From: an uncultured Eggerthellaceae bacterium
GTDB taxonomy: Bacteria > Actinomycetota > Coriobacteriia > Coriobacteriales > Eggerthellaceae
Direction: 5' to 3'
DNA length: 64,000 nt
Assembly (NCBI GenBank): GCA_958452575.1
Contig: CAUDUM010000002.1
Coordinates: forward strand, 1-64,000
Below, piece by piece: positions 8,076 through 16,794 of this stretch. The position numbers and the translations under genes were made by a program. A model generated the notes under the pieces. The model was not told the DNA's origin and did not search any database. It was given only the letters and a program-made list of their open reading frames with translations. Every line of letters begins with the position of its first letter. The first letter of the stretch is position 1.

Positions 8076-9173
8076 CTACTCCCCGAAGTAGCGGGCGATC
8101 TCGCGCATCCGAGCGCTCTGCTCGACGCCGAAGGGGCAACGTCCGTCGCAATGCCCGCAGCCGATGCAGTCGGAAGCGTGGACGTCGAGCTGGCGGTAGT
8201 GATCGGCGGCAAGCTCGTCACCCAAGCGAGCCAAGTCGTAGTACTTGTTGATGAGGCCGATCTGCAGCCCCTCCGGACACGGCTGGCAGTGGTTGCAATA
8301 CACGCACGACCCCTCGATCGACGAAGGAGCCATCTGAGAAAGCACCGAATAATCGCGCTCCTCCGGCGAGGCGTCGAGGTAAGCGAGCGCCGAACGCAGA
8401 TCGCCCATGTCGCGCACTCCGGGCAGGACCGTCACGACGCCGGGCTTGTCGAGCGCGTACTGGATGCACTGGGGAATCGTGAGCGCGCGCCCGAACGGCG
8501 ATCGGCGCGCCTCGAGCAGCTGGCCGCCCGCGTACGCCTTCATCACCGAGATCGACACGCCGCGGCGCTCGAACTCGCGGTACAGATCCATGCGCTCGGA
8601 CGCCTCGCCCTTGCCGTAATCGGACTCGCTCGTGTAATCGTACATGGGGTTGATGCTGAACATCCCCAGATCCATCGCGCCCGTCTCGAGGAAACGCCGC
8701 GCGATGCGTACGTCATGGGTGCTGAATCCCAGATGGCGGATCGCCCCCTCCTGCTTCATTTTGAGCGCATAGTCCCAGATGCCGCCGTTCATGACTTTGT
8801 CGAAGTCGGCGTCCTCGTCGATGCAGTGGATGAAGCCGAAATCGGCATAGTCGGTGTCGAGCACGGCAAGCCGCGCCTCGAACTCGCGGCGCGCGACTTT
8901 CGCATCGGTCGTCCAACCGTATTTCCCGTTGGAAAAGTCCGCCCCGATGTGGACCTGCAGCATCGCGCGCTCGCGCTGTCTGCGCAGGGCGCGCGCGTAG
9001 CCCTCGAAGGGGCTGGATTCGCTTGCCACGAAATCGAAGAAGTTGACTCCTTCGTCAAGCGCCGTGCGAACGACGCGCTCGACCTCGGCGACGTCGGATT
9101 CATGGACACTTCCCATGCCCAAGCCGATTACGCTGATCTTGTCGCCGCCGTGCGGCAGAGTGCGGTATTCCAT
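8076..9173 (-). CDS. Ferredoxin-type aldo/keto reductase-like protein
   Basis: Aldo/keto reductase TIM-barrel protein (365 residues) with a C-terminal iron-sulfur region. The barrel starts at RTLPHGGDKISVIGLGMGS. Two cysteine clusters near the C-terminus (CVYCNHCQPCP and CIGCGHCDGRCPFG) should bind [4Fe-4S] centres. The usual catalytic tyrosine context after strand 2 (DTA..Y) is replaced here by FFDFVASESSPFEGY, and the strand-3 lysine position reads LQVHIG, so the classical Asp-Tyr-Lys-His tetrad is not obvious. It therefore may not be a simple NADPH-dependent carbonyl reductase. Single gene with GAAAGGG ahead of the ATG; no linked partner gives the substrate. Confidence 0.85.
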   Translation of the reverse strand: MEYRTLPHGGDKISVIGLGMGSVHESDVAEVERVVRTALDEGVNFFDFVASESSPFEGYARALRRQRERAMLQVHIGADFSNGKYGWTTDAKVARREFEARLAVLDTDYADFGFIHCIDEDADFDKVMNGGIWDYALKMKQEGAIRHLGFSTHDVRIARRFLETGAMDLGMFSINPMYDYTSESDYGKGEASERMDLYREFERRGVSISVMKAYAGGQLLEARRSPFGRALTIPQCIQYALDKPGVVTVLPGVRDMGDLRSALAYLDASPEERDYSVLSQMAPSSIEGSCVYCNHCQPCPEGLQIGLINKYYDLARLGDELAADHYRQLDVHASDCIGCGHCDGRCPFGVEQSARMREIARYFGE

Positions 9174-9282
9174 GATGACGACCCTTTCGTTTTGCTTTCC
9201 GGCTAAAGCAGGATAGAACTTGGAGTCGAGTCAAAGTCAACCGGTAGCATATGGCAAACCTCAACCAGGCTTTTCAAGATCG

Positions 9283-9434
9283 ATGCCATCTTTTCGGAAG
9301 AATGCGACACGATGTATCCCCCAGGAGGGCGCCATTGTCGCATTCTTCGCAATTATCGGCATTTCCACCTGATTCTAGACATCTTCCCGCACGCTCCAAC
9401 AGGGGCGTGTCACATTCTCCGGAAAAGCTGGCAT
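9283..9434 (-). repeat. 152-bp three-unit element, copy 1 (minus orientation)
   Basis: Three degenerate units of about 28 bp (consensus ATGCCANCTTTTC, then a few variable bases, then GAATGCGACA). One lies at 9283-9310 on the plus strand, and two (9335-9362 and 9407-9434) on the minus strand. Read on the minus strand the order is forward, forward, reverse, with unit starts 72 bp apart and 79 bp from the second to the end. The outermost ATGCC and GGCAT lie exactly 152 bp apart, as in the copies at 34755 and 36536. AGATCG occurs on both flanks, possibly a target duplication. Confidence 0.85.
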
Positions 9435-9435
9435 C

Positions 9436-9740
9436 AGATCGAAATAAGGTGGCGAGGGGTCGTGCTGTCGCGGCGCTCTCGGCGACCGCAGCCCTTTCGC
9501 TGGTCGCAATTCTATCGGGGTCGCAGCTCTATCAGCCGGACGCAACCCTTCGCTTGAGCGCATCCCGCCGAGCGGGAGCGACGCCTTCGGCCGCAGCAGC
9601 TCCACCGGTCGGACGCGACCCCATCGGAATGGTATGATTCACCTGGTGCCGCGAGGGAGCGCGGCGCGTGCGCGATCGGCGGGCGGACGTGCGAAAGTCC
9701 GGCCCGCACGGTCGCAGGGCAACAACGAAAGGGGCACCCC
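9436..9740. other. Non-coding stretch upstream of the cupin gene
   Basis: No coding sequence is supported here. A possible -10 TATGAT lies at 9633-9638, about 100 bp upstream of the cupin gene, without a good -35. Several GTCGCA-type short repeats occur but do not form a clear array. Confidence 0.35.
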
Positions 9741-10205
9741 ATGTACGAGAACAACGAGGGCGAGTACGGCAAGTACATCATCCAGGATCTGCAGCACCCG
9801 GAGACCGGCACGCCGGAGTTCCAGGAGATGTACAAGCGCTTCTCGCGCCGTATCCTGTGGATCGACGACAACGTCTGCCCCGGCGCGTTCCAGATGAACA
9901 CCGCCTGGTACTACGCCGTGCCGGAGAAGGACCCGGTGTTCGAGGAGCATGTCCACGACGCCGACGAGCTGATCGGCTTTTTCGGCTGCGATCCGGACGA
10001 CCCCTACAACCTGCACGCCGAGCTGGTGGTCACCATCAACGGCGAGGAGCACCGCCTGACCAAGAGCAGCCTGATCTTCTGCCCCGGCGGCATGCCGCAT
10101 ATGCGCATCAGCATCAAGCGCGTCGACAAGCCGATCTTCCATTTTTCGGTGGTGATGTCGGGCAAATACGACAACGGCGCCTACGACACCGGCGATGAGC
10201 AGTAG
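9741..10205 (+). CDS. Cupin-fold protein of unknown function
   Basis: A 154-residue soluble protein. The segment EEHVHDADELIGFFG (residues 72-86) fits cupin motif 1, H-x-H-x(3-6)-E, which usually binds a divalent metal. CPGGMPHMRISI (about residues 115-126) fits cupin motif 2 with the second histidine. It is therefore probably a small metal-binding beta-barrel, either an enzyme or a ligand sensor. No substrate can be inferred. GAAAGGGGC precedes the ATG. The next gene, a secreted nuclease-like lipoprotein, overlaps its 3' end by 11 bp, which suggests co-transcription. Confidence 0.7.
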   Translation: MYENNEGEYGKYIIQDLQHPETGTPEFQEMYKRFSRRILWIDDNVCPGAFQMNTAWYYAVPEKDPVFEEHVHDADELIGFFGCDPDDPYNLHAELVVTINGEEHRLTKSSLIFCPGGMPHMRISIKRVDKPIFHFSVVMSGKYDNGAYDTGDEQ

Positions 10206-11313
10206 GAACATGAAGGAAGCTTTCGAAGATCATAAGGCGCCCCGGCGCGGAGCGGTTTCGGCTGCAACGACGCCGGGATGTTTCGGATCCCTGCATGGCG
10301 CGGAGTCGGCCGGGGCGCCGGAGCGTGCTGGGGCAGCTTGTGTCTTGACGTCGGCCGCTGCGCCGAAGCGCTTCGGATTCCTGCGTCGCCTTGGCATCGG
10401 CGCCGCGGCTGCGGCGTTGCTGCTGGCTCTTTCCGGTTGCGCGGGCGTGGCAGGCGAGGCGCTGCCCGGCTCCACGCCCAACGTCGACGTCGAGGCCATC
10501 TGCGCCGAGGCGTTCGCGAAGGAAGCCGACGGGTTCGAGGTGCTGGCCGACGGCGCCTCGGCGGTGATGGACGAAAACGACGGCGAACCATCGTTCACCG
10601 ATGAGGACACCGCCTATGCGGAGGACAACCCGAGCTTCGAGTCGTACAGCAAGCTCGACGCGCTCGGACGCTGCGGCACCGCGACGGCATGCCTGGGCCC
10701 CGAGACGATGCCCGCCGACGGCGAGGAGCGCGAGAGCATCTCGGAGATCAAGCCGTCCGGCTGGGACCAGACCTTTTACGATAGCATCCGGGACGGCGCG
10801 CTGTGGAACCGCTGCCACCTGATCGCATGGTCGCTGTCCGCCGAAAACGCCAACGAGCGCAACCTTGTCACCGGCACGCGCAGCATGAACGCCGAATCGA
10901 TGCTGCCCTACGAGGAAGAGGTGGCGCGCTACATCGACCGCACGGGCAACCACGTGCTCTACCGCGCGACGCCGGTGTTCGAAGACCAGGAGCTGGTGTG
11001 CCGCGGCATCCTGCTGGAAGCCGAGTCGCTGGAAGACGACGGGCGCGGGATCTCGTTCGCGGTGTTCTGCGTCAACGTGCAGCCCGGCGTGGCGATCGAC
11101 TACGACACGGGCGACAGCCACGAGCAGAAGCAGGAGCCGTCCGAGCCCGCCGAGGCGCGCGAGTACGTGCTCAACACGTCGTCGATGCGCTTCCACACGC
11201 CCGAATGCGACTCCGTCACCGACATGGCGCCGGGCAACCGCATCTACGTGACCGAAAGCCGCGACAAGCTGATCGCCGACGGCTACGAACCCTGCGGAAG
11301 CTGCCAGCCGTAG
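10195..11313 (+). CDS. EndA/NucA-like DNA/RNA non-specific nuclease, lipoprotein
   Basis: Predicted surface nuclease of the beta-beta-alpha-metal superfamily (EndA type). A basic stretch and a hydrophobic segment end in a lipobox LALSGC (about residues 77-82), so the mature protein would be lipid-anchored. The catalytic region is DGALWNRCHLIAWSLSAENA followed by LVTGTRSMNAESM: the usual RGH is replaced by RCH, keeping the general-base histidine and the downstream asparagine. VLYRATPVF and RGILLEAESL also match EndA proteins. The last 45 residues (YVLNTSSMRFHTPEC ... GYEPCGSCQP) resemble a small Cys/His zinc module. The long N-terminus before the signal suggests the true start may be later (ATG 10210, or a non-ATG codon nearer the signal). 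Possible roles are nutrient scavenging or DNA uptake. Confidence 0.8.
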   Translation: MSSRNMKEAFEDHKAPRRGAVSAATTPGCFGSLHGAESAGAPERAGAACVLTSAAAPKRFGFLRRLGIGAAAAALLLALSGCAGVAGEALPGSTPNVDVEAICAEAFAKEADGFEVLADGASAVMDENDGEPSFTDEDTAYAEDNPSFESYSKLDALGRCGTATACLGPETMPADGEERESISEIKPSGWDQTFYDSIRDGALWNRCHLIAWSLSAENANERNLVTGTRSMNAESMLPYEEEVARYIDRTGNHVLYRATPVFEDQELVCRGILLEAESLEDDGRGISFAVFCVNVQPGVAIDYDTGDSHEQKQEPSEPAEAREYVLNTSSMRFHTPECDSVTDMAPGNRIYVTESRDKLIADGYEPCGSCQP

Positions 11314-11453
11314 AAGCCCGCCGCCCGCTCGATCGGCGTTGCCGTACAATTACGGGATGAAATGCACAGGCGGAGCAGGGCGCCAGCCCTCCTCCGCTCC
11401 AGCCGAACAGGGCTGCCGCGCGGACGCCCCGTTCCCGAACCGAGGAGAAGCCC

Positions 11454-12113
11454 ATGTTCGACCACGAACCGTTCAGCAACGTGCGCGTGCTCACCCACAG
11501 CGCCATCCGCATGGAATCCGAATACGGCGCCGTGCTGTACTTCGACCCCTTCGACCTGACCGAGGAGTTCCACGACGCCGACGCGGTGATCATCACCCAT
11601 TCGCATCACGACCATCTTTCGCCCGAGGACATCAAAAGGGTCGCCAAGGACGACACGCTGATCATCGCTCCCGAAAGCTGCGCCGCCGACATCGCGCAGC
11701 TGGGCATGCCCGCCATCACGCTGGCCGCCGGCGAGGCGACGGCCATCAAGGGCAACGTCGTCCACGCCGTGCCCGCCTACAACGTGGAGCCGGAGCGCCT
11801 GGGGTTCCATCCCAAGGAGAACGGCTGGCTGGGCTATCTGCTGGTGATGGACGACATCACCTACTACATCGCCGGCGACACCGACCAGAATCCCGACAAC
11901 GAGGGGCTGCGCTGCGACGTGGCGCTGATCCCCATCGGCGGCACGTTCACGATGGACCCCGCGCAGGCGGCGGCGTTCGTCAACAAGCTGCGTCCGCGCA
12001 TCGCCATCCCCACCCACTACGGCACCGCCGTGGGCGTCAAGGAGGCCGTCGACGAGTTCGAGCCTTTGGTCGATCAGAAGATAGAGGTCATGCGCAAGAT
12101 GGAGTGGCGCTAG
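11454..12113 (+). CDS. Metallo-beta-lactamase-fold hydrolase (UlaG-like)
   Basis: A 219-residue metallo-hydrolase with the H-x-H-x-D-H signature THSHHDHLS (about residues 49-57), which binds two metal ions. Further ligands lie in YYIAGDTDQN and PTHYGTAVG. The short MBL fold without extra domains matches the UlaG/UPF0173 group (lactonases, phosphodiesterases and others), so the substrate is open. A TACAAT box lies at 11345-11350 upstream. The stop codon directly abuts the start of dtd (TAGATG), so the two are translationally coupled. Confidence 0.85.
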   Translation: MFDHEPFSNVRVLTHSAIRMESEYGAVLYFDPFDLTEEFHDADAVIITHSHHDHLSPEDIKRVAKDDTLIIAPESCAADIAQLGMPAITLAAGEATAIKGNVVHAVPAYNVEPERLGFHPKENGWLGYLLVMDDITYYIAGDTDQNPDNEGLRCDVALIPIGGTFTMDPAQAAAFVNKLRPRIAIPTHYGTAVGVKEAVDEFEPLVDQKIEVMRKMEWR

Positions 12114-12560
12114 ATGCGAGCGCTCGTCCAATGCGTGTCCGAGGCGCGGGTGACCGTCGACGGGATGGCCGTCGGCAGCATCGGCAAAGGGTACCTGATC
12201 CTTTTGGGCGTGGGCGCCGACGATGCGGAGGCGCAGGCGGACAAGCTCTGGCGCAAGATCTCGCGCATGCGCGTATTCGAGGATGGGCAGGGCAAGACGA
12301 ACCTGTCGCTTGCGGACGTGGGCGGCGAGGTGCTGGTGGTGTCGCAGTTCACGCTGTACGCCAACTGCAAGAAGGGCAACCGCCCCTCGTTCACCGACGC
12401 CGCCGCGCCCGCCGACGCCGAGCGGCTCTACGAGCATTTCTGCCAGCTGGCGCGCGCCGATGTGCCGCGCGTGGAGCAGGGCGTGTTCGGCGCGATGATG
12501 GATGTGAGCCTGGTCAACCACGGCCCCTTCACCATCTGGCTGGACACCGACACGCTGTGA
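12114..12560 (+). CDS. dtd: D-aminoacyl-tRNA deacylase
   Basis: Removes D-amino acids (and glycine) mischarged onto tRNA. The 148-residue protein has both family signatures: SQFTLYANCKKGNRPSF (about residues 81-97) with the catalytic SQFT, and the cross-subunit VNHGPFT (the NxGPxT motif) near residue 138. Length is standard and the protein works as a homodimer. It begins at the base after the stop of the metallo-hydrolase gene, forming a two-gene unit that ends at the palindrome at 12596. Confidence 0.95.
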   Translation: MRALVQCVSEARVTVDGMAVGSIGKGYLILLGVGADDAEAQADKLWRKISRMRVFEDGQGKTNLSLADVGGEVLVVSQFTLYANCKKGNRPSFTDAAAPADAERLYEHFCQLARADVPRVEQGVFGAMMDVSLVNHGPFTIWLDTDTL

Positions 12561-12595
12561 GCCCGGACCCGCCCGCGGCGCGCGAACAGAGGCGC

Positions 12596-12656
12596 AAAGG
12601 GGACGGTCGCTTTTTCACGTTTCGTTGCTCGGCGTGAAAAGCGACCGTCCCTTTTC
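12596..12656. repeat. REP-like palindrome, AAAGGGACGGTCGC type
   Basis: Two near-perfect arms, AAAGGGGACGGTCGC followed by TTTTTCACG (12596-12619) and CGTGAAAAGCGACCGTCCC (12634-12652), face each other around a 14-nt loop. It lies between the convergent dtd and enolase-superfamily genes, where it may also end transcription. Same family as those at 6166, 6291, 40286 and 41578. Confidence 0.8.
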
Positions 12657-12673
12657 ACGCCGAAAGCTCTCCC

Positions 12674-13768
12674 CTACAGCTCAACCGTGTACTTGGCCAC
12701 GGCGTCCTCGTTGAGGGTGACGCCCAAGCCGGGGCCGTCCGGCGCGAAGACGCGGCCGTCCTCGAAGCGGATCGACTCGTTGATCAGGCTGGGGCGGCCT
12801 TCCTGCTCGAAGTCCATGAACTCGCACGGATACGAGAACGCCTTCATGCCGCACGCCATGTGGACGATCGCCGTCATTCCCAGGTCGCTTTCGGACTGCG
12901 AGCCGATCATCATCGGACGTTGGAACGCATCGCACAGCGACGCTGCCTTGCGGCCGATCGTGAAGCCCGCACGCGGCATCTTGATCATCAAGATAGATAG
13001 CGCGTCGATGTCGATCTGATGCGCGATGTCGCCCAGCGTGAAGTTGCTCTCGTCGCCCGTGATGGGGATGTCGATGGCGTGCGCCAGGCGGACGCGGTCA
13101 CGCTCGTTTTGCGCATCGATGGGCTCCTCGAAATAGTCCAGCTCGCCGCGCGTGGCGTCGTAAACCTTCTTGGCACCGAAGTAGGTGTACATCTGGTTGC
13201 CGTCGATGTAGAGCAGGGTGTCGGGCGTGACCACCTCGCGCAGCAGGTGGATGCGGCGGATGTCGGCGTCGGGGTCGGCGCCGCCCTTCACCTTGAACGC
13301 GCGGTAGCCGCGCTCGTTGAGCTGGCGCGCCTGATCAGCAAGCACTTTGTCGGTGGACAGCCAGAGGATCCGGCTCGGCGCGATGCTCTCGCGGTAACCG
13401 CCGAGCAGCTTGTGGATCGGCTGGCCGCACGCCTTGCCGATGATGTCCCACAGCGCCACGTCGATGCCGCCCTTGGCGGCCAGGTTGCTCTTGATGAAGC
13501 CCATCTTCTCGTGGATCTTCTCCACATCGAACGGGTCGAGCCCCACGATCAGCGGCGCCAGGTGGTCGTTGATGACGTGCACCATGCCCGCCTGCGTCTC
13601 GCCGTAGATGTTCTCGCGCGGGATGGCCTCGGCGATGCCCTCGATGCCCTCGTCGGTCATGATGCGCACCAGCACATGCGACTGCGCAGTCATACGGCCG
13701 GTCGCCCACTCCATCACATGCGGAAGCGGCAGCTTGACGGGGATGGCGCGCACGCTTTGGATCAACAT
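12674..13768 (-). CDS. Enolase-superfamily enzyme (muconate cycloisomerase/mandelate racemase-like)
   Basis: A 364-residue enzyme expected to abstract a proton alpha to a carboxylate. The MLE-type residues are present: the K-x-K base FKVKGG (Lys159 and Lys161), metal ligands Asp189 (IDGN), Glu214 or Glu215 (FEEP) and Asp239 (GDES), and the opposite-face lysine 263 (MIKMP). The N-terminal capping domain and GGIDVALWDIIGK barrel entry are normal. This points to the muconate-lactonizing subgroup, which also includes dipeptide epimerases and o-succinylbenzoate synthases, so the substrate is unknown. No aromatic-degradation genes are adjacent. A possible -10 TATAAC lies at 13834-13829. Confidence 0.85.
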   Translation of the reverse strand: MLIQSVRAIPVKLPLPHVMEWATGRMTAQSHVLVRIMTDEGIEGIAEAIPRENIYGETQAGMVHVINDHLAPLIVGLDPFDVEKIHEKMGFIKSNLAAKGGIDVALWDIIGKACGQPIHKLLGGYRESIAPSRILWLSTDKVLADQARQLNERGYRAFKVKGGADPDADIRRIHLLREVVTPDTLLYIDGNQMYTYFGAKKVYDATRGELDYFEEPIDAQNERDRVRLAHAIDIPITGDESNFTLGDIAHQIDIDALSILMIKMPRAGFTIGRKAASLCDAFQRPMMIGSQSESDLGMTAIVHMACGMKAFSYPCEFMDFEQEGRPSLINESIRFEDGRVFAPDGPGLGVTLNEDAVAKYTVEL

Positions 13769-14117
13769 GTCAGATCATCTTCTTTCGCATAGTCCCGGCG
13801 AGTCTCGATGAATCCCTCGCGCATGTCCGTTATACCACTGCGCAGAGAAAAGGAAACCCTTCGGGAAGCCTTCCATCGAAACGCGCGCCCCATTGAAACC
13901 CGAGCCCGCATCGGAGCGCGTGCCTCTGCTCAGGTCTGCGCATCCTCCGACGCTCGAACCCCGCCCCACCCCTCCTCTGCTTCAAAGCTGCCCCTCCAAA
14001 CGGGCGAAACGCACATGAAATGCCGCCTGGACGGAGCCCTGGGAAAACGAGCGTTCGCCGACGCGCCGTTTGGAGTATGCTCCGATGGAACCGAAAGACG
14101 AGGAGGGGCGATCGACC
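13769..14117. other. Divergent promoter region, 349 bp
   Basis: Non-coding stretch between the divergently transcribed enolase-superfamily gene and the molybdoenzyme gene. On the minus strand TATAAC (13834-13829) is a candidate -10. No strong operator or riboswitch-like structure was seen. Confidence 0.35.
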
Positions 14118-16724
14118 ATGACCGAGATCCGCCACGCATGGTGCCAGATGTGCGGCCCGGCGAAGACCAAATGCTCGATGCTGTGCACGTTCGAAGACGG
14201 CCGCTGCGTCAACATCGAGGGCAACCCGGCCGCGCGCAACAACGGCGGCTGCGGCGAGCGCACCCTGTGCGCCAAGGCGCACGCGTCGATTCAGGCGATC
14301 GAGGATCCCGCGCGCCTCTCCTTCCCCCTGAAGCGCATCGGACCCAAAGGCCAGGGCAGATCGGCGTTTGCACGCTGCAGCTGGGACGAGGCGATCGCCG
14401 ACATCGCGGACCGCCTGACGACGATCAAGCGCGACCACGGCCCCCAGGCGTTCGGCATCCTGGCGCCGCAGTTCTTCAACGTGCTGGCCACCATGGGCCG
14501 GCGCTTCCTGAACGTGTTCGGCAGCCCCAACTACCTGCACAGCGGCATCTGCGCGCTTCAGCGGCGGGCCAGCAAGACGGTGTGCATCGGCGACGCCGAC
14601 TGCGCGCCCAAGAGCATGGGGCAGACGCGGCTTTTGGTCTCGTGGGGCTCCAATGCCGAGAATTCGCGTGTCAACCAGGGGATGCCGGCAAAGCGGCTGG
14701 ACGCCGCGCAACGCGGGATGAAGGTGATCGACATCCGCCCGATGCTTGACCCCTTGGCCGCCAAGGCGGACATGTGGCTTCCCGTCCGCCCCGGCACCGA
14801 CGGCGCGCTGGCGTTGGCGGCGCTCAACGTGATCGTCGGCGAGGAGCTCTATGACAAGGCGTTCGTGGACGAATGGTGCCACGGCTTCGACGAGCTGGCG
14901 CAGCATGTGCGGCGGTTCACGCCCGAGTGGGCCGAGCCCCGCTGCGGGATCCCCGCCGAGCGCATCCGCGAGGCGGCACGCTGGATGGGGTCGATGCGTC
15001 CCATGGCGGTCCAATACGGCAACGGCATCGGCGACCAGCAGCGCGACGGCAACTGGACTTGCATCGCGATATGCCTGATCGAGGCCATCACCGGCAACCT
15101 GGGCGTGCCGGGAGGCGGCGCCGCGGGCGGCCCCCGGAAAAAACCCGGCGTCAAGGTGCGCAAGATCGACCTGCTGTCCGACCGCCTGCCCCGAAGCGCG
15201 CGCGACGAGGAGATGGGATGGACCGCGGGCGCGGCCGACCTGATCGCACCGGAGACCCCGCGCTGGTACCAAAGCCCCGCCACATGGGAATCGGGCCCCA
15301 ACTCGGCATATTTCCCCGCGCTGATGAGCGCGCTATCCGACGACCCCCACCGGCTCCGCGCGGCGCTGGCGCAATCCACCAACCCCCTGGGAGCCACGCG
15401 CCAGCCCAAGAAGGTCGCCCGGGCGCTGGAGGCGCTGGAGCTGTACGTGGTGCACGACACGCACTGGAACCCGTCGTGCGCATGGGCGGACTACGTGCTG
15501 CCCGCGTGCACGCACTACGAGTGCTCGCAGCAGATCGGCTCCAAGCCGGTGCCGGGCGGCACGTTCGTGGGCATCACCCAGCCTTTGGCGGAGCCGCTGG
15601 GCGAGTCGCGCTCGGACTGGCAGCTGTACCTGGACCTGGCGGTGGCGCTGGGCATGGGCGACGACTTCTGGAGCGGCAGCATGGACGCGTGCCTGCGCGA
15701 GCAGCTGGAGGGCACCAGCATCGACCTGGACGAGCTTCGCGCGAAGGGGTTCGTGGTGGTGCCGGACACCGACGACGCGGGCGCGGTTGCGCCGAAAAGC
15801 GGCGCCCCCGACTACGCCAAGCTGTTCGCGCGGCTGCCGCACGGCAAGGTACAGTGCGCCAACGACTGGATCGGCGGCCAGCCCGACGTGCGCGACGAGG
15901 GGACGCTGCCCCGCCTGCCGGAATACTTCGGCCCGCCCGAGGGACTGTTCGAGACGCCCGAACTGGCGCACGAGTACCCGTTCGTCTTCTCGGACGTGCA
16001 CGCCTACCATCTGTGCACGCACAGCTACTACGTGGGCACGCCCTATCTGCGCGAGCTGCAGCCCTATCCCTGGGTCAAGATCAACCCCGCCGCCGCCAAG
16101 CGCTACGGCATCGAGAACGGCGACTGGGTGCGCATCGAGTCGCCCCACGGCTGGATCGTGCTGCGCGCCGAACTGTTCGAGGGGATCGCGCCGGACGTCC
16201 TGATGGCGCGGCGCGGATGGTGGCAGGAATGCGCCGAGCTGGGGCTGCCCGGCTACGGATGCTTCGACGGCGGTTGCGATCCAGCGGTGCTGTACAGCAC
16301 GGACGCACGGTATTTCGACCCCTTTCACTCCGCCATGCCCAAGCAGACGCTGGTGAAGATCGAGCGCTGGGAGGGCGAGCCGCCCGCAGCGGCCGCGGTG
16401 GATCGCGAGCCGTTGGCGGCGCCCCGTCCCGCGCTGACGTCGGAGACGAGCGCGGCGGCGCCCGAGCGGCCGGAGCGCGTGCCCGAGGGCTTCGCGATCG
16501 ACCTCGAACGCTGCATCGACTGCCACGCCTGCATGGTGGCGTGCAAGCAGAGCCGCGGCATCCCGGCGGGCAGTCCCGCCCCCTGCCGCGTCGAGACGCA
16601 GGTGAGCGGCGAGTTCCCCGACGTGGAGATGCGCTTCGTCCCGCGCCCCTGCGGAGCATGCGAGGACCCCGCCTGCGCGGCGACCTGCCCCACGGGCGCG
16701 TTGAGGTTCGTCGGAAGGGGCTAA
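14118..16724 (+). CDS. Molybdopterin oxidoreductase with fused C-terminal ferredoxin domain
   Basis: DMSO-reductase-family bis-MGD enzyme (868 residues). The N-terminus has a cysteine cluster CQMCGPAKTKCSMLC and GERTLC for a [4Fe-4S] centre. The molybdopterin domain includes LVSWGSNAENSR, IDIRPMLDPLAAKADMWLPV and RPGTDGALALAAL, and the C-terminal molybdopterin-binding domain starts near YPFVFSDVHAYHLC. HSGICALQ supplies a candidate Cys ligand for molybdenum. From about residue 790 a ferredoxin-like domain is fused in frame (LERCIDCHACMVACKQ and CGACEDPACAATCPTGA). No Tat signal is visible, so it is probably cytoplasmic. There is no separate B or C subunit gene. The ATG at 14118 follows GAGGAGGGG; an ATG at 14070 is less well placed. 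The substrate is unknown; related coriobacterial enzymes include hydratase/dehydroxylase types. Confidence 0.85.
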   Translation: MTEIRHAWCQMCGPAKTKCSMLCTFEDGRCVNIEGNPAARNNGGCGERTLCAKAHASIQAIEDPARLSFPLKRIGPKGQGRSAFARCSWDEAIADIADRLTTIKRDHGPQAFGILAPQFFNVLATMGRRFLNVFGSPNYLHSGICALQRRASKTVCIGDADCAPKSMGQTRLLVSWGSNAENSRVNQGMPAKRLDAAQRGMKVIDIRPMLDPLAAKADMWLPVRPGTDGALALAALNVIVGEELYDKAFVDEWCHGFDELAQHVRRFTPEWAEPRCGIPAERIREAARWMGSMRPMAVQYGNGIGDQQRDGNWTCIAICLIEAITGNLGVPGGGAAGGPRKKPGVKVRKIDLLSDRLPRSARDEEMGWTAGAADLIAPETPRWYQSPATWESGPNSAYFPALMSALSDDPHRLRAALAQSTNPLGATRQPKKVARALEALELYVVHDTHWNPSCAWADYVLPACTHYECSQQIGSKPVPGGTFVGITQPLAEPLGESRSDWQLYLDLAVALGMGDDFWSGSMDACLREQLEGTSIDLDELRAKGFVVVPDTDDAGAVAPKSGAPDYAKLFARLPHGKVQCANDWIGGQPDVRDEGTLPRLPEYFGPPEGLFETPELAHEYPFVFSDVHAYHLCTHSYYVGTPYLRELQPYPWVKINPAAAKRYGIENGDWVRIESPHGWIVLRAELFEGIAPDVLMARRGWWQECAELGLPGYGCFDGGCDPAVLYSTDARYFDPFHSAMPKQTLVKIERWEGEPPAAAAVDREPLAAPRPALTSETSAAAPERPERVPEGFAIDLERCIDCHACMVACKQSRGIPAGSPAPCRVETQVSGEFPDVEMRFVPRPCGACEDPACAATCPTGALRFVGRG

Positions 16725-16794
16725 AAGGCGCTCATCGTTGGCGCGCGTTGCGTTGCCGCACGGCGCTCGGTCGCATGATCAACCGCTGCGTAGG

